This document shows, piece after piece, positions 1 through 7,039 of a DNA stretch of 9,503 nt (the stretch's first letter is position 1; each line of letters begins with the position of its first letter). Origin of the DNA: Candidatus Margulisiibacteriota bacterium. Its GTDB lineage: Bacteria; Margulisbacteria; WOR-1; O2-12-FULL-45-9. The stretch covers positions 1 to 9,503 of the forward strand of contig JASEHX010000044.1 in assembly GCA_030018645.1 (NCBI GenBank), given 5' to 3'. The notes beneath the pieces were generated by a model that had not been told where the DNA came from, did no database searches, and was given only the letters and a program-made list of their open reading frames with translations. The position numbers and the translations under genes are program-made.

Positions 1-306
1 ATCCAAAAAGAAATCGATAGTATAACAAAGCAAATTGTTGAAAAATATCATTCGCAGAAGATCATTCTTTTTGGGTCCGCGGCTTGGGGGGAATTTTCTC
101 CCGATTCTGATTTGGACTTTTTAGTAATCAAAAAAGAAACCCCTTATTTAGGCAGAGATCGCATGCGGCAATTGTACCGCCTGGTCAATAAGAATATCGC
201 GGCTGATTTCCTGGTTTATCGTCCGGAAGAATATGAAGAAGGAATCATAGAAGGGGATCCCTTCTTAAAGGAAATAGATAGAAAAGGGAAAGTTTTGTAT
301 GGCTAG
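1..306 (+). CDS. MntA-like minimal nucleotidyltransferase (HEPN/MNT antitoxin), 5' end missing
   Basis: The reading frame is open from base 1 and gives 101 residues before TAG; the true start lies before the window. Visible residues 25-39 form the GSx10DxD motif of the MNT nucleotidyltransferase family (G25, S26, D37, D39). A third acidic residue, D69, sits in an 'AADFLVY' strand where the family has its third metal-binding Asp, so the catalytic triad looks intact. In the MntA-HepT systems of this family, the MNT protein neutralises a HEPN ribonuclease by adding AMP to a Tyr near its RX4HXY active site. Here the next gene overlaps the stop codon by 8 bp and is a HEPN remnant, as expected for a HEPN/MNT pair. 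The active site is seen directly; the antitoxin role is inferred from family and neighbour. It may instead be a solitary MNT enzyme whose partner has decayed. Confidence 0.85.
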   Translation: MQKEIDSITKQIVEKYHSQKIILFGSAAWGEFSPDSDLDFLVIKKETPYLGRDRMRQLYRLVNKNIAADFLVYRPEEYEEGIIEGDPFLKEIDRKGKVLYG

Positions 307-460
307 CGATAAACAAGTGTTTAAATGGCTTGAAAAAGCAAAAGTTGATACGCGCTATCCGGTCAATTGGCCTGCAAATGTAACCAAAGAGGAAGCCGAT
401 AAAGCAAAAGAAGCTGCCCAGAATATCAAAGTGTTTGTTGAAAAACTACTTTTATCTTAA
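299..460 (+). CDS. Internally deleted HEPN-domain protein (HepT-like remnant), 53 aa
   Basis: ATG at 299 overlaps the end of the nucleotidyltransferase gene (stop 304-306). The frame runs to TAA at 458-460, giving 53 residues; complete HEPN proteins of this type are usually about 110-140. The first part ([10 protein letters not shown], about residues 8-17) resembles the first HEPN helix. It passes directly into a segment like the family C-terminus (DTRYPVNWP, then an Ala/Glu/Lys-rich helix ending VFVEKLLLS). The central helices carrying the RX4-6H ribonuclease motif are absent, and no such motif exists in the product. It therefore looks like an in-frame deletion derivative that cannot be an active toxin. 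Its stop shares a base with the uvrB start (TAATG). Gene overlap on both sides suggests translational coupling. The HEPN assignment rests on my recognition of family sequence and on the context; a small unrelated helical protein is possible. Confidence 0.62.
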   Translation: MASDKQVFKWLEKAKVDTRYPVNWPANVTKEEADKAKEAAQNIKVFVEKLLLS

Positions 461-2433
461 TGCCCAACTTTAAACTTGTTTCCAAATTCCAGCCCACCGG
501 CAACCAGCCTGAAGCTATTGAGCAACTGGTAAAGGGAATAAATTCAAAGTTCAAATATCAAACCCTTTTAGGTATCACGGGCAGCGGCAAGACTTTTACC
601 ATGGCCAATGTGATAGAAAAAGTTCAGCGGCCGACCCTGGTGATTTCCCCCAACAAAACGCTTGCCGCCCAACTATGCCAGGAGTTCCGGTCATTTTTTC
701 CCGATAGCGCCGTGGAATATTTTGTCAGCTATTACGACTATTACCAACCCGAGGCCTACATTCCCCAAACCGACACTTACATTGAAAAAGATTCGGCTAT
801 CAATGAGGAAATTGACCGCTTGCGGCACGAAGCTACCATGTCGCTCTCCGAGCGGCGGGATGTGATAATTGTCGCTTCGGTTTCCTGTATCTATGGGCTG
901 GGAACGCCGGAAGATTACAATAAGGCCGTCACCAAGCTTAAGATCGGCGAGAAATGCGATCGTGAAGCGTTAATTAAAAAACTAGTGTCAGTCAAATATG
1001 CCCGCAATGCTTTTGAGTTAAAACGCGGGACTTTCCGGGCAAGGGGAGATATTCTGGAAATCCTGCCGGCGTATGAAAAAAATCTTTTGCGGATTGAATT
1101 TGATGATGATGAGATTGTAAGGCTGACTGAAGTGGAAGCAGTAACCGGGACTAAATTAGCCGAGCGGCAATCCATTCACATTTATCCAGGAACGCACTAT
1201 GTAACTTTTGACGACCGGCTTGAAGCTGCCAGCCAATCAATTCTAAAAGAACTTGATTGGCGATTGGCAGAATTGCGCAAAGAAAGTAAATTGGTGGAAG
1301 CCCAAAGATTAGAACAGAGAACCAAGTACGATATTGAAATGATCCGGGAAATGGGGTACTGCTCGGGTATTGAAAATTATTCGCGCCATTTTGACGGCCG
1401 CAAGCCGGGCGAGCCGCCGTCTACTCTTTTAAGTTACTTCCCGAAAGATTTCTTGTTATTTATTGATGAGTCGCATGTAACGGTGCCGCAGGTGCATGCC
1501 ATGTACGGCGGGGATAGGGCAAGGAAAGAAAACTTAGTTAATTTCGGCTTCCGCCTCCCATCGGCTTTTGACAACCGCCCGTTGAAGTATGAAGAGTTTG
1601 AGAAATATTTAAACCAGGTTGTTTTTGTTTCGGCTACTCCTGCGCCGTATGAGATCAAACATTCAAAGCAGATTGTTGAACAAATTATTCGTCCCACTGG
1701 TTTGATCGATCCTGAAGTGGTGGTAAGAAAAACGGAAGGACAAGTTAAGGACTTAATCCAAGAAATTCGGGAAAGGGTGGGGCGTAAGGAAAGAATCCTG
1801 GTGACGACATTGACAAAACGAATGGCCGAAGAATTGGCGGAATATTTAAATGAAGAAGGGATAAAAGTACGTTATCTCCATTCTGATGTGGCAACGTTTG
1901 ACCGAATTGAGATATTGCGGGGGCTGCGGCTGGGTGAATTTGATGTTCTAGTAGGAATCAATCTCTTACGCGAGGGTTTGGATTTGCCGGAAGTATCGTT
2001 GGTGGCGATCCTGGATGCCGATAAGGAAGGATTCTTAAGGTCGGAAACTTCGCTTATCCAGACCATTGGCCGGGCGGCGCGCAATCTCAACGGCCGCGTC
2101 ATCTTGTATGCGGATAATATAACCGGATCAATGCGGCGGGCTTTAAAAGAAACCAACCGCCGCCGGGAAATCCAAATTGTTTATAATAAGAAACATAACA
2201 TCACACCCAAAACGATTGAAAAAGAAGTCCAGGATATATCTGACCGCATCCGAGAGAGCAAATTAGCCCAAATTAAGCGATTAAAAGAATTTGTTCCTAA
2301 GAATGAACTGCCTAACCTTATCAGGGTGCTGGAAGAAGAAATGCAGATGGCGGCCACCGAACTTAATTTTGAATCGGCCGCGGAACTGCGCGACCGGATT
2401 AAGGAGCTGAAGAAGGCGTTTGGGATCGACTAA
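460..2433 (+). CDS. uvrB: UvrABC excinuclease subunit B
   Basis: UvrB is the damage-verifying helicase-like subunit of nucleotide excision repair; UvrA loads it on DNA and it recruits UvrC. The 657 residues match the usual length (about 660-675). Landmarks in order: N-terminal [11 protein letters not shown] (10-20); Walker A GITGSGKT (38-45); the Tyr-rich beta-hairpin [10 protein letters not shown] (91-100) that grips damaged DNA; the DESH helicase motif II (336-339); motif [11 protein letters not shown] (534-542); and a C-terminal UVR motif for UvrC/UvrA contact (about 619-653). All key motifs are present. The start at 460 gives the standard N-terminus and overlaps the stop of the preceding 53-aa gene by one base. 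No Shine-Dalgarno sequence is visible before it, so translation probably depends on re-initiation after that gene. The 3' end overlaps the convergent minus-strand gene by 4 bp, and no terminator is seen between them. Confidence 0.98.
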   Translation: MPNFKLVSKFQPTGNQPEAIEQLVKGINSKFKYQTLLGITGSGKTFTMANVIEKVQRPTLVISPNKTLAAQLCQEFRSFFPDSAVEYFVSYYDYYQPEAYIPQTDTYIEKDSAINEEIDRLRHEATMSLSERRDVIIVASVSCIYGLGTPEDYNKAVTKLKIGEKCDREALIKKLVSVKYARNAFELKRGTFRARGDILEILPAYEKNLLRIEFDDDEIVRLTEVEAVTGTKLAERQSIHIYPGTHYVTFDDRLEAASQSILKELDWRLAELRKESKLVEAQRLEQRTKYDIEMIREMGYCSGIENYSRHFDGRKPGEPPSTLLSYFPKDFLLFIDESHVTVPQVHAMYGGDRARKENLVNFGFRLPSAFDNRPLKYEEFEKYLNQVVFVSATPAPYEIKHSKQIVEQIIRPTGLIDPEVVVRKTEGQVKDLIQEIRERVGRKERILVTTLTKRMAEELAEYLNEEGIKVRYLHSDVATFDRIEILRGLRLGEFDVLVGINLLREGLDLPEVSLVAILDADKEGFLRSETSLIQTIGRAARNLNGRVILYADNITGSMRRALKETNRRREIQIVYNKKHNITPKTIEKEVQDISDRIRESKLAQIKRLKEFVPKNELPNLIRVLEEEMQMAATELNFESAAELRDRIKELKKAFGID

Positions 2434-3188
2434 GCGGCTAGTCTTTCGTAAGCAATTTGATCTAAAATTGCTTCGATTCTTTTTCGGGCCAGGGCAATAC
2501 GGGCGGCGGATTCTTGGCGGGCATTTCTTTCAATCCGCTCGATTTGGCGAGCGAGCTGGGTGGTAGTACTTTCCAGATCAGAGATTAACAAAGCGATATT
2601 GTCATTGGCGGAAAGCGACGCCAATGTTTCTGCCCGGGCTTCTTCGGTGGGCTGCAGCGCTAGTGTTTCAGAGACGGTGAAAACAACGGCCCGCAGTGTT
2701 GGCAAGGAAGCCGAAGCCGATAAAGAAGCATTACCGATTTGGTAAAGCGTAATAATTTCAGGAACAGTTAATTCCACATTTGATCGGATAGATAAATCTG
2801 AAGCGAATAGTAATGGGCTAAGTAAACCTCTATTAGGTGCAAGATCAGCTGGTCGGCCTGACAGGCGAAGCCTGGCTGGCGAGTAGATACTCCAAACCGA
2901 AGTTCCCCGACGAAAAGCATCTTCAAAATCGCGATAGGTAATGGCACTGTCCCTTTCGCGCAATATTTCAAATGCCCTATCTCTTTCGCCTAAAAGTCTT
3001 TCTTCGCCTATCCTTAATTCAACTACTTCTGGTCTAATTTCTCTTTCTCGTGGGGAGGTGATTAGCGGCTGTCGTTTTCTGGCTTCAGCAAGGTCAACAA
3101 CCCTGCCTGGCGGCCTCGCAACTGCCAAACGCTCCACGTGAAGCGCGGGTCTTTCAACATATTCGATTGGTCTTGCCGGTGCTGCCAT
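2430..3188 (-). CDS. Uncharacterised protein with C-terminal coiled coil
   Basis: A 252-residue protein that I do not recognise. The N-terminal third is rich in Arg, Glu and Pro and contains charged helical stretches. The middle (about 120-190) is more hydrophobic and rich in Ser/Leu/Ala. The last 50 residues (about 203-250, from [20 protein letters not shown] onward) are strongly helical with coiled-coil-like spacing of hydrophobic residues. No signal peptide, transmembrane segment or catalytic motif is visible. The start is supported by a GAGGAG ribosome-binding site (complement of about 3199-3204) some 10 bp upstream. The gene has its own sigma-28-like promoter in the 53-bp gap after leuC, matching one before the LysM gene at the other end of this minus-strand run. 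Its stop overlaps the uvrB stop tail-to-tail. A structural or scaffold role is possible, but no function is claimed. Confidence 0.8.
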   Translation of the reverse strand: MAAPARPIEYVERPALHVERLAVARPPGRVVDLAEARKRQPLITSPREREIRPEVVELRIGEERLLGERDRAFEILRERDSAITYRDFEDAFRRGTSVWSIYSPARLRLSGRPADLAPNRGLLSPLLFASDLSIRSNVELTVPEIITLYQIGNASLSASASLPTLRAVVFTVSETLALQPTEEARAETLASLSANDNIALLISDLESTTTQLARQIERIERNARQESAARIALARKRIEAILDQIAYERLAA

Positions 3189-3198
3189 AGCTACACTG

Positions 3199-3204
3199 CT
3201 CCTC
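3199..3204 (-). promoter_or_regulatory. Ribosome-binding site of the coiled-coil gene
   Basis: The minus strand reads GAGGAG here, 10 bases before the ATG at 3188-3186. It supports the chosen start. It lies so close to the predicted transcription start (about 3205) that the mRNA leader would be only about 17 bases long. Confidence 0.6.
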
Positions 3205-3211
3205 TATCTAT

Positions 3212-3239
3212 CTTTCGGCAATAACACTGGAAAATTTCA
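3212..3239 (-). promoter_or_regulatory. Sigma-28/FliA-like promoter of the coiled-coil gene
   Basis: The minus strand reads TGAAATTTT (3239-3231), 11 bases, then GCCGAAAG (3219-3212). The sigma-28 consensus TAAAGTTT-N11-GCCGATAA matches at 6 of 8 positions in each box, with the exact 11-base spacing. An almost identical element with the same spacing lies before the LysM gene (8038-8011). Both are followed by GATAGATAGAG. The element fits wholly inside the gap between the leuC stop (3242) and the gene start (3188). Assignment to sigma-28 is inference; another alternative sigma factor could use it. Confidence 0.5.
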
Positions 3240-3241
3240 GG

Positions 3242-4525
3242 TTAAAACTCGGCCGGGCTGATAATATGTCCTGCAATTGCAGATGCGGCGGCGACTGCCA
3301 CATTGGAAAGGTAAACTTCAGATTTTGGATGGCCCATGCGTCCGACAAAGTTGCGGTTGGTAGTGGCAATAGATCTTTCGCCTTCGGCCAAAATTCCCAT
3401 ATGGCCGCCCAAACAGGGGCCGCAAGTAGGAGTAGATACGACGGCACCCGCCTCAATAAATATCTTCATTAATCCTTCTTTAAGCATTTGGAGCTTTACC
3501 GCCTGGGTGCCGGGAAGAATAATACAGCGCAAATCGCGATGGATCCTTTTGCCTTTCAAGATTTTAGCGGCGATGCGCATATCTTCAATCCTGCCATTGG
3601 TGCAGGAGCCAATAACCGATTGGTTGATTTTAATGTTTCTACATTTACTAACCGGCCTAGTATTACTTGGCAGGTGAGGAAGTGAAACTTGCGGTTCGAT
3701 ATGCGAAATGTCCCAATCAAAAGTTTGGCGGTATTCGGCTTTTGGGTCAGATTGGAAGCTCGACCAATGACCAACGACAAAAGACCAACGACCTAGTTTG
3801 GTTTTAGTTTTAAGGTATTCATAAACTTTACGATCGGGGGCGAAGATGCCGTTTTTGGCGCCGGCTTCGATGGCCATGTTGGCCATGGTTAACCGTCCCT
3901 CAACCGATAGGTTATCGATTATCGGTCCGGTGAATTCCATGGACATGTAGCGCGCGCCGTCAACCCCAATTTGTCCGATAGTATAGAGGATCAAATCTTT
4001 GGCTTCGACCCACTTTTTAAGCTTGCCGCTGAAGATAAATTTTAACTGTTCAGGGACTTTTAACCACACTTCACCGGTCGCCATAGCCGCCGCCATATCG
4101 GTTGATCCGACGCCGGTTGAAAAAGCCCCCAGGGCGCCGTAAGTGCAGGTATGGGAATCTGCACCAACCACCAGATCGCCTGGTTTAATAGCACCCATTT
4201 CGGGCAGGAGAACGTGTTCAATTCCCATACAGCCGATTTCAAAAAAGTTGACTATGCCGTATTTTTTTGCAAAATCACGCATCATTTTCACTTGTTGAGC
4301 TGATTTGATATCTTTGGCCGGCGTAAAATGATCGGGCACCAAATAAATCTTTTTCTTGTCAAAAACTTTTTTGACGCCGATCTTATTAAATTCTTCAATA
4401 GCGGGAGGGGTGGTTACGTCATTGCCCAGCACCAAATCAACTTTGCAATTGATTAGCTGTCCGGGTTCGACCGACTTTAAACCCGCATGTTTCGCGAGAA
4501 TTTTTTGGGAAATTGTTTGTCCCAT
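3242..4525 (-). CDS. leuC: 3-isopropylmalate dehydratase large subunit (LeuC / homoaconitase family)
   Basis: An aconitase-family hydro-lyase large subunit. LeuC with LeuD isomerises 2- to 3-isopropylmalate in leucine synthesis, using a [4Fe-4S] cluster. I chose ATG 4525 ([15 protein letters not shown]), the usual N-terminus, giving 427 aa; the frame also has an ATG at 4558 inside the upstream gene. In this numbering: VPDHFTP (63-69), [15 protein letters not shown] (121-135), cluster Cys308 in SCTNGR, and Cys368 and Cys371 in CGPC, so all three ligands are present. The length and GADSHT block fit the LeuC2/archaeal-type IPMI and homoaconitase subfamily; the exact substrate cannot be told without the small subunit. 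No leuD is adjacent. The start lies 1 bp after the lipoprotein stop, and translation is probably coupled. Residues 244-255 (about [12 protein letters not shown]) are encoded by a heptamer-repeat block and look like an extra loop before the conserved SDPKAEY segment. Confidence 0.93.
   Translation of the reverse strand: MGQTISQKILAKHAGLKSVEPGQLINCKVDLVLGNDVTTPPAIEEFNKIGVKKVFDKKKIYLVPDHFTPAKDIKSAQQVKMMRDFAKKYGIVNFFEIGCMGIEHVLLPEMGAIKPGDLVVGADSHTCTYGALGAFSTGVGSTDMAAAMATGEVWLKVPEQLKFIFSGKLKKWVEAKDLILYTIGQIGVDGARYMSMEFTGPIIDNLSVEGRLTMANMAIEAGAKNGIFAPDRKVYEYLKTKTKLGRWSFVVGHWSSFQSDPKAEYRQTFDWDISHIEPQVSLPHLPSNTRPVSKCRNIKINQSVIGSCTNGRIEDMRIAAKILKGKRIHRDLRCIILPGTQAVKLQMLKEGLMKIFIEAGAVVSTPTCGPCLGGHMGILAEGERSIATTNRNFVGRMGHPKSEVYLSNVAVAAASAIAGHIISPAEF
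3762..3796 (-). repeat. Five degenerate 7-bp repeats inside leuC
   Basis: The plus strand reads as five consecutive heptamers: GACCAAT, GACCAAC, GACAAAA, GACCAAC, GACCTAG (35 bp). The complement is of the GTCGTTG/GGTCGTT type and matches the block at 5875-5909. Because 21 bp equals 7 codons, the encoded peptide has a 7-residue period (GRWSFVV then GHWSSFQ). It falls between a Lys/Thr-rich segment and the conserved SDPKAEY of LeuC, where family members usually have a shorter link. Short tandem heptamer repeats of this style are known from cyanobacterial and other genomes, mainly between genes. Confidence 0.75.
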
Positions 4526-4526
4526 C

Positions 4527-5537
4527 CTAAACCCCGGCATAAATGTCGGTGCCGTCATTCAGCCGGATGCGGACCGTGCCGGAGACATTATCAATTGTGA
4601 TAGTGCCGACGACATTATTGTCAGCATCTAAAACATTGCCGGTCATAGTAGTAGGCGTTCCTCCATCTGCGTCTACTGCCATCGAAAGCGACCCATGGTA
4701 AGTGTTCCCTGAAGGGCCGGTGTAACTCCAATCAAAACTAGCCGTCCCGCTAACCGTGCTTCCTTCCATGGTCATGACCATGTTCATATTAGTAATTTCA
4801 AAGGTGGTAGTTGGCGTAGTGCTTAGGAATGTGATTTCTCCTTCTCCGGTTGCACTCATGGACATGCTTAGATGGGCAAGATCATCCATGCTAAAACTTA
4901 TTGAGGGAAGCTGGGTTGTCATGTTCATGTAATGCTCGTAATAATTGTTGGAAGAGTACTGCACTCCCTGGATGTAGCGGGCTAGGAACTGCAGGGTTAC
5001 TTCGTAGGTCAAAGTCGGGTATATATGTACTTCCCAAGTCAGCATTTGGGCAGGAGGGCATACGCCGCCGGATGCGTTAAGCATCCGCTGGTAATACCAA
5101 CCTTCTTCGGTGACAACCGCCCCGCCGCTGGCCGTCCAGGTATATGAATACGTACCGCCATTCCAACCTTCGCCTTCAGGGCTGGAGTATTGGGCTGAAA
5201 CGTCATAGGCAATTGAATCAGCATAACTGACACTTTGTGATTTTGCCGTGTTAATGGCATCACTATTTGAATTGCCGCCGTTTGAGGCGCCGCTGCCGGA
5301 AGATTGCAAACCAGCAGCAATGGACTGCATATCTTGGGCAGTTGCGTCGACTGTGGAGGTAGTTACACTGCTGGTGGTAGTTGAAGTAGTTGAAACGGTT
5401 GAGCTGGTGCTGGTAGTAGAAGCGGTGGTTGTGGTGGTAACAGTTGAAGTTGTGCTGCAGCCGGAAGAAAGCAGGCAATGAAGGGTGAACAGTGAACAGA
5501 GAAGTACCATGACGCCCATCGCTTTGTTTTTCATCAT
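4527..5537 (-). CDS. Putative secreted lipoprotein with Ser/Thr-rich linker
   Basis: A 336-residue protein with no family I recognise. The N-terminus is a signal peptide: Lys at 3 and 5, a hydrophobic core (about 7-23), then LLSSGC with Cys27 as the likely lipidated residue. The -3 Ser makes the lipobox slightly atypical. Residues 28-63 are almost entirely Thr and Ser with a few Val and Ala, a low-complexity stalk that would hold the rest away from the membrane. From about 100 to the end the sequence alternates small, aromatic and Met residues ([14 protein letters not shown]) and looks beta-strand-rich. No catalytic motif is seen. A GGAGG ribosome-binding site lies 5 bp before the first ATG (5537) and 8 bp before the second (5534), so either may start translation. 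It has its own sigma-A promoter and is followed after 1 bp by leuC. Part of the signal peptide is encoded by a heptamer repeat. Confidence 0.85.
   Translation of the reverse strand: MMKNKAMGVMVLLCSLFTLHCLLSSGCSTTSTVTTTTTASTTSTSSTVSTTSTTTSSVTTSTVDATAQDMQSIAAGLQSSGSGASNGGNSNSDAINTAKSQSVSYADSIAYDVSAQYSSPEGEGWNGGTYSYTWTASGGAVVTEEGWYYQRMLNASGGVCPPAQMLTWEVHIYPTLTYEVTLQFLARYIQGVQYSSNNYYEHYMNMTTQLPSISFSMDDLAHLSMSMSATGEGEITFLSTTPTTTFEITNMNMVMTMEGSTVSGTASFDWSYTGPSGNTYHGSLSMAVDADGGTPTTMTGNVLDADNNVVGTITIDNVSGTVRIRLNDGTDIYAGV
5479..5499 (-). repeat. Three 7-bp repeats in the lipoprotein signal-peptide coding region
   Basis: The plus strand reads TGAAGGG, TGAACAG, TGAACAG (21 bp). The coding strand carries the matching CTGTTCA-type units and encodes the core of the signal peptide (about CSLFTLH). 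The heptamer differs in sequence from those in leuC and the FAD oxidase, but the unit length is the same. With only three units it could be chance. Confidence 0.45.
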
Positions 5538-5566
5538 TATTTCCTCCCTGATTAATTGATGTCTGT

Positions 5567-5595
5567 ATTTTAAACCTTATACGTTGCGATGTCAA
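5567..5595 (-). promoter_or_regulatory. Sigma-A promoter for the lipoprotein-leuC pair
   Basis: The minus strand reads TTGACA (5595-5590), a 17-base spacer, then TAAAAT (5572-5567): a perfect -35, optimal spacing and a one-mismatch -10. The -35 overlaps the TGA stop of the upstream FAD oxidase gene. The predicted start, near 5560, gives a leader of about 25 bases containing the GGAGG ribosome-binding site. It would make lipoprotein-leuC transcription independent of the upstream genes. Confidence 0.7.
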
Positions 5596-6995
5596 AAGTC
5601 GAAAAGATTTCCTTTTCCCAAAATTTGGTTTGGATCAAAGAGACGTTTAACTCTCCGCATTTCGCTGATGCCGGCTTTACCGTACATTTCCTTAAGATAA
5701 GGGCGTTTGATTTTCCCGATCCCATGCTCGGCCGATACGGTTCCGCCCAAGCTGATTCCTTTTTTAATAAACTGCATAATCAAATCCTGGGCAATTTTTA
5801 GCTGTTCCTCATTTTTCGGCAGGAGGTTAACATGCAGGTGATTGTCTCCAATGTGGCCAAACTTTATGTAGAATAGTCGTTGGTCGTAGGTCGTGAGTCG
5901 TAAGTCATAAAAGTTGTACATTTCCTTACAGTATTGCGCAGGGACGGCGATGTCGGAGGCAAGTTTAACCAGATGCTGCTTTTTGAAAAGCTCATTGACG
6001 TGTTCCGGGATGGCGTGGCGGAAACTGGTAAGTTCTTCTTTTTGGGCATTATCTGCCGCCAGCCAGCAATTATCTAAAGGGACATGATACTTTTCCAACC
6101 GCTTTGCCCAGTTATCAAGGTAAGTTTTTTCATTTTCGGCTGTAATTTCCTGCTCAATATAAACGGCGGCTTTTGATCCTTCTGGAATATGCGGATAAGA
6201 TGCTTTTAACATTTGAAGAGTATTATTATCCAAGAATTCAAAGAAATTAACCAGCGGATCATTGTTCTTTTTGGCTTCCAAGACAAAATCTACCGCCGAC
6301 TCCTCTTTGGGAAAGAATGCAATCAGATCAAAAGTAGCCTGCAGGGCAGGGACGAGACCAATTTCCACTTCGGAAACAATGCCAAGCGTTCCTTCCTGTC
6401 CGATGAACAAGTCCAATAAATCCATGCCAGCTTTAGAATAATAGCCGGCCGAACTTTTTACCGCTGGCATAGAATAGTGAGGAGGGGGGAAATTAATTGG
6501 CATTCCCCGCTTTAAATCTAGGACGTTGCCGCTGGGTAAAACAATCCGTAATCTGCGAATGTGACTGCGGGTTGATCCGAAGCGATAACAGCGTCCGCCT
6601 GACGCGTTAGTAGCCGCATTCCCGCCAATCGTTGCGTTTTTCTCGGTGGGGTCGGGGGCATAAAGCAGGCCTTCTTTTGCCGCCGCGGCTTCGATTTCAG
6701 CTAGTGTAACTCCCGGTTGGACGATAGCAAATTTGCCTTGAGGGTTTATCTCCGTGATCTTGTTCAGTTTTTCAGTGGAAAGCACCCAGCCGCCAAAGGG
6801 GATACCGCCGCCGGTGGTGCCGGTCCCTCCAGCATGGACGGTTAATGGGATTTGCTTGGCATTGCACTCGGCGACGGCTTCAATGATCTCATTTTCGTTT
6901 TCGGGAACATAAACACCGTCCGTAAACCCGCCGGAAAAGTTGGAGCTGTCTTCGAGATAGCTTTGGATAATGGCTGGGTCGGTTTTTTTGAGCAC
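5592..6995 (-). CDS. FAD-linked oxidase, GlcD / D-lactate dehydrogenase type
   Basis: A 467-residue flavoprotein of the family that includes glycolate oxidase subunit GlcD and D-lactate dehydrogenases, which oxidise 2-hydroxy acids to 2-oxo acids. The N-terminal FAD_binding_4 domain (about 30-165) has the FAD loop HAGGTGTTGGG (54-64), PDPTEKNATIGGNAATNASGG (114-134) and GQEGTLGIVSEV (199-210). The C-terminal FAD-oxidase domain (about 210-465) has FGHIGDNHLHVNLLP (379-393) and SAEHGIGKIKRPYL (421-434). Length is normal. The start codon is GTG; an in-frame TAA lies two codons upstream, so no longer version exists. There is no Shine-Dalgarno, but an extended -10 lies just before. Residues 363-374 (YDLRLTTYDQRL) are encoded by a heptamer repeat. 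The substrate cannot be named from sequence, and no GlcE/GlcF or lactate permease is nearby. Confidence 0.93.
   Translation of the reverse strand: MLKKTDPAIIQSYLEDSSNFSGGFTDGVYVPENENEIIEAVAECNAKQIPLTVHAGGTGTTGGGIPFGGWVLSTEKLNKITEINPQGKFAIVQPGVTLAEIEAAAAKEGLLYAPDPTEKNATIGGNAATNASGGRCYRFGSTRSHIRRLRIVLPSGNVLDLKRGMPINFPPPHYSMPAVKSSAGYYSKAGMDLLDLFIGQEGTLGIVSEVEIGLVPALQATFDLIAFFPKEESAVDFVLEAKKNNDPLVNFFEFLDNNTLQMLKASYPHIPEGSKAAVYIEQEITAENEKTYLDNWAKRLEKYHVPLDNCWLAADNAQKEELTSFRHAIPEHVNELFKKQHLVKLASDIAVPAQYCKEMYNFYDLRLTTYDQRLFYIKFGHIGDNHLHVNLLPKNEEQLKIAQDLIMQFIKKGISLGGTVSAEHGIGKIKRPYLKEMYGKAGISEMRRVKRLFDPNQILGKGNLFDF
5875..5909 (-). repeat. Five degenerate 7-bp repeats inside the FAD oxidase gene
   Basis: The plus strand reads as five consecutive heptamers: AGTCGTT, GGTCGTA, GGTCGTG, AGTCGTA, AGTCATA (35 bp; unit RGTCGTN). 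It is the same repeat family and length as the block in leuC, in opposite orientation relative to the coding strand. It encodes residues 363-374 with a 7-residue period (YDLRLTT then YDQRLFY), just before the conserved FGHIGDNHLHV strand. The frame stays open across the block. Confidence 0.78.
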
Positions 6996-7001
6996 AGGTT
7001 A

Positions 7002-7010
7002 ATTATAGCA
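7002..7010 (-). promoter_or_regulatory. Extended -10 promoter element before the FAD oxidase gene
   Basis: The minus strand reads TGCTATAAT (7010-7002): a perfect TATAAT with the upstream TG of extended -10 promoters. No convincing -35 is seen at 16-18 bp. Initiation 6-8 bases downstream would fall on or next to the GTG start at 6995, giving a leaderless mRNA. Read-through from the LysM gene, whose stop is 44 bp upstream, is also possible. Confidence 0.45.
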
Positions 7011-7039
7011 TGGGAGAAGGCAACGAAGGGCAGGGAATG

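Noticed and set aside
915..2156. Minus-strand open frames of 86-94 codons within uvrB
   Set aside because: They are antisense to a gene with a full set of conserved motifs and have no ribosome-binding sites or recognisable content.
4526..4558. A longer LeuC starting at ATG 4558
   Set aside because: The extra 11 residues overlap the lipoprotein coding end and do not resemble the family, whereas [15 protein letters not shown] is the typical start. I cannot exclude some use of 4558.
5347..5455. A CAA/CTA-like trinucleotide repeat region
   Set aside because: It encodes the Thr/Ser stalk of the lipoprotein with mixed codons, so it is a low-complexity protein segment rather than a separate DNA element.
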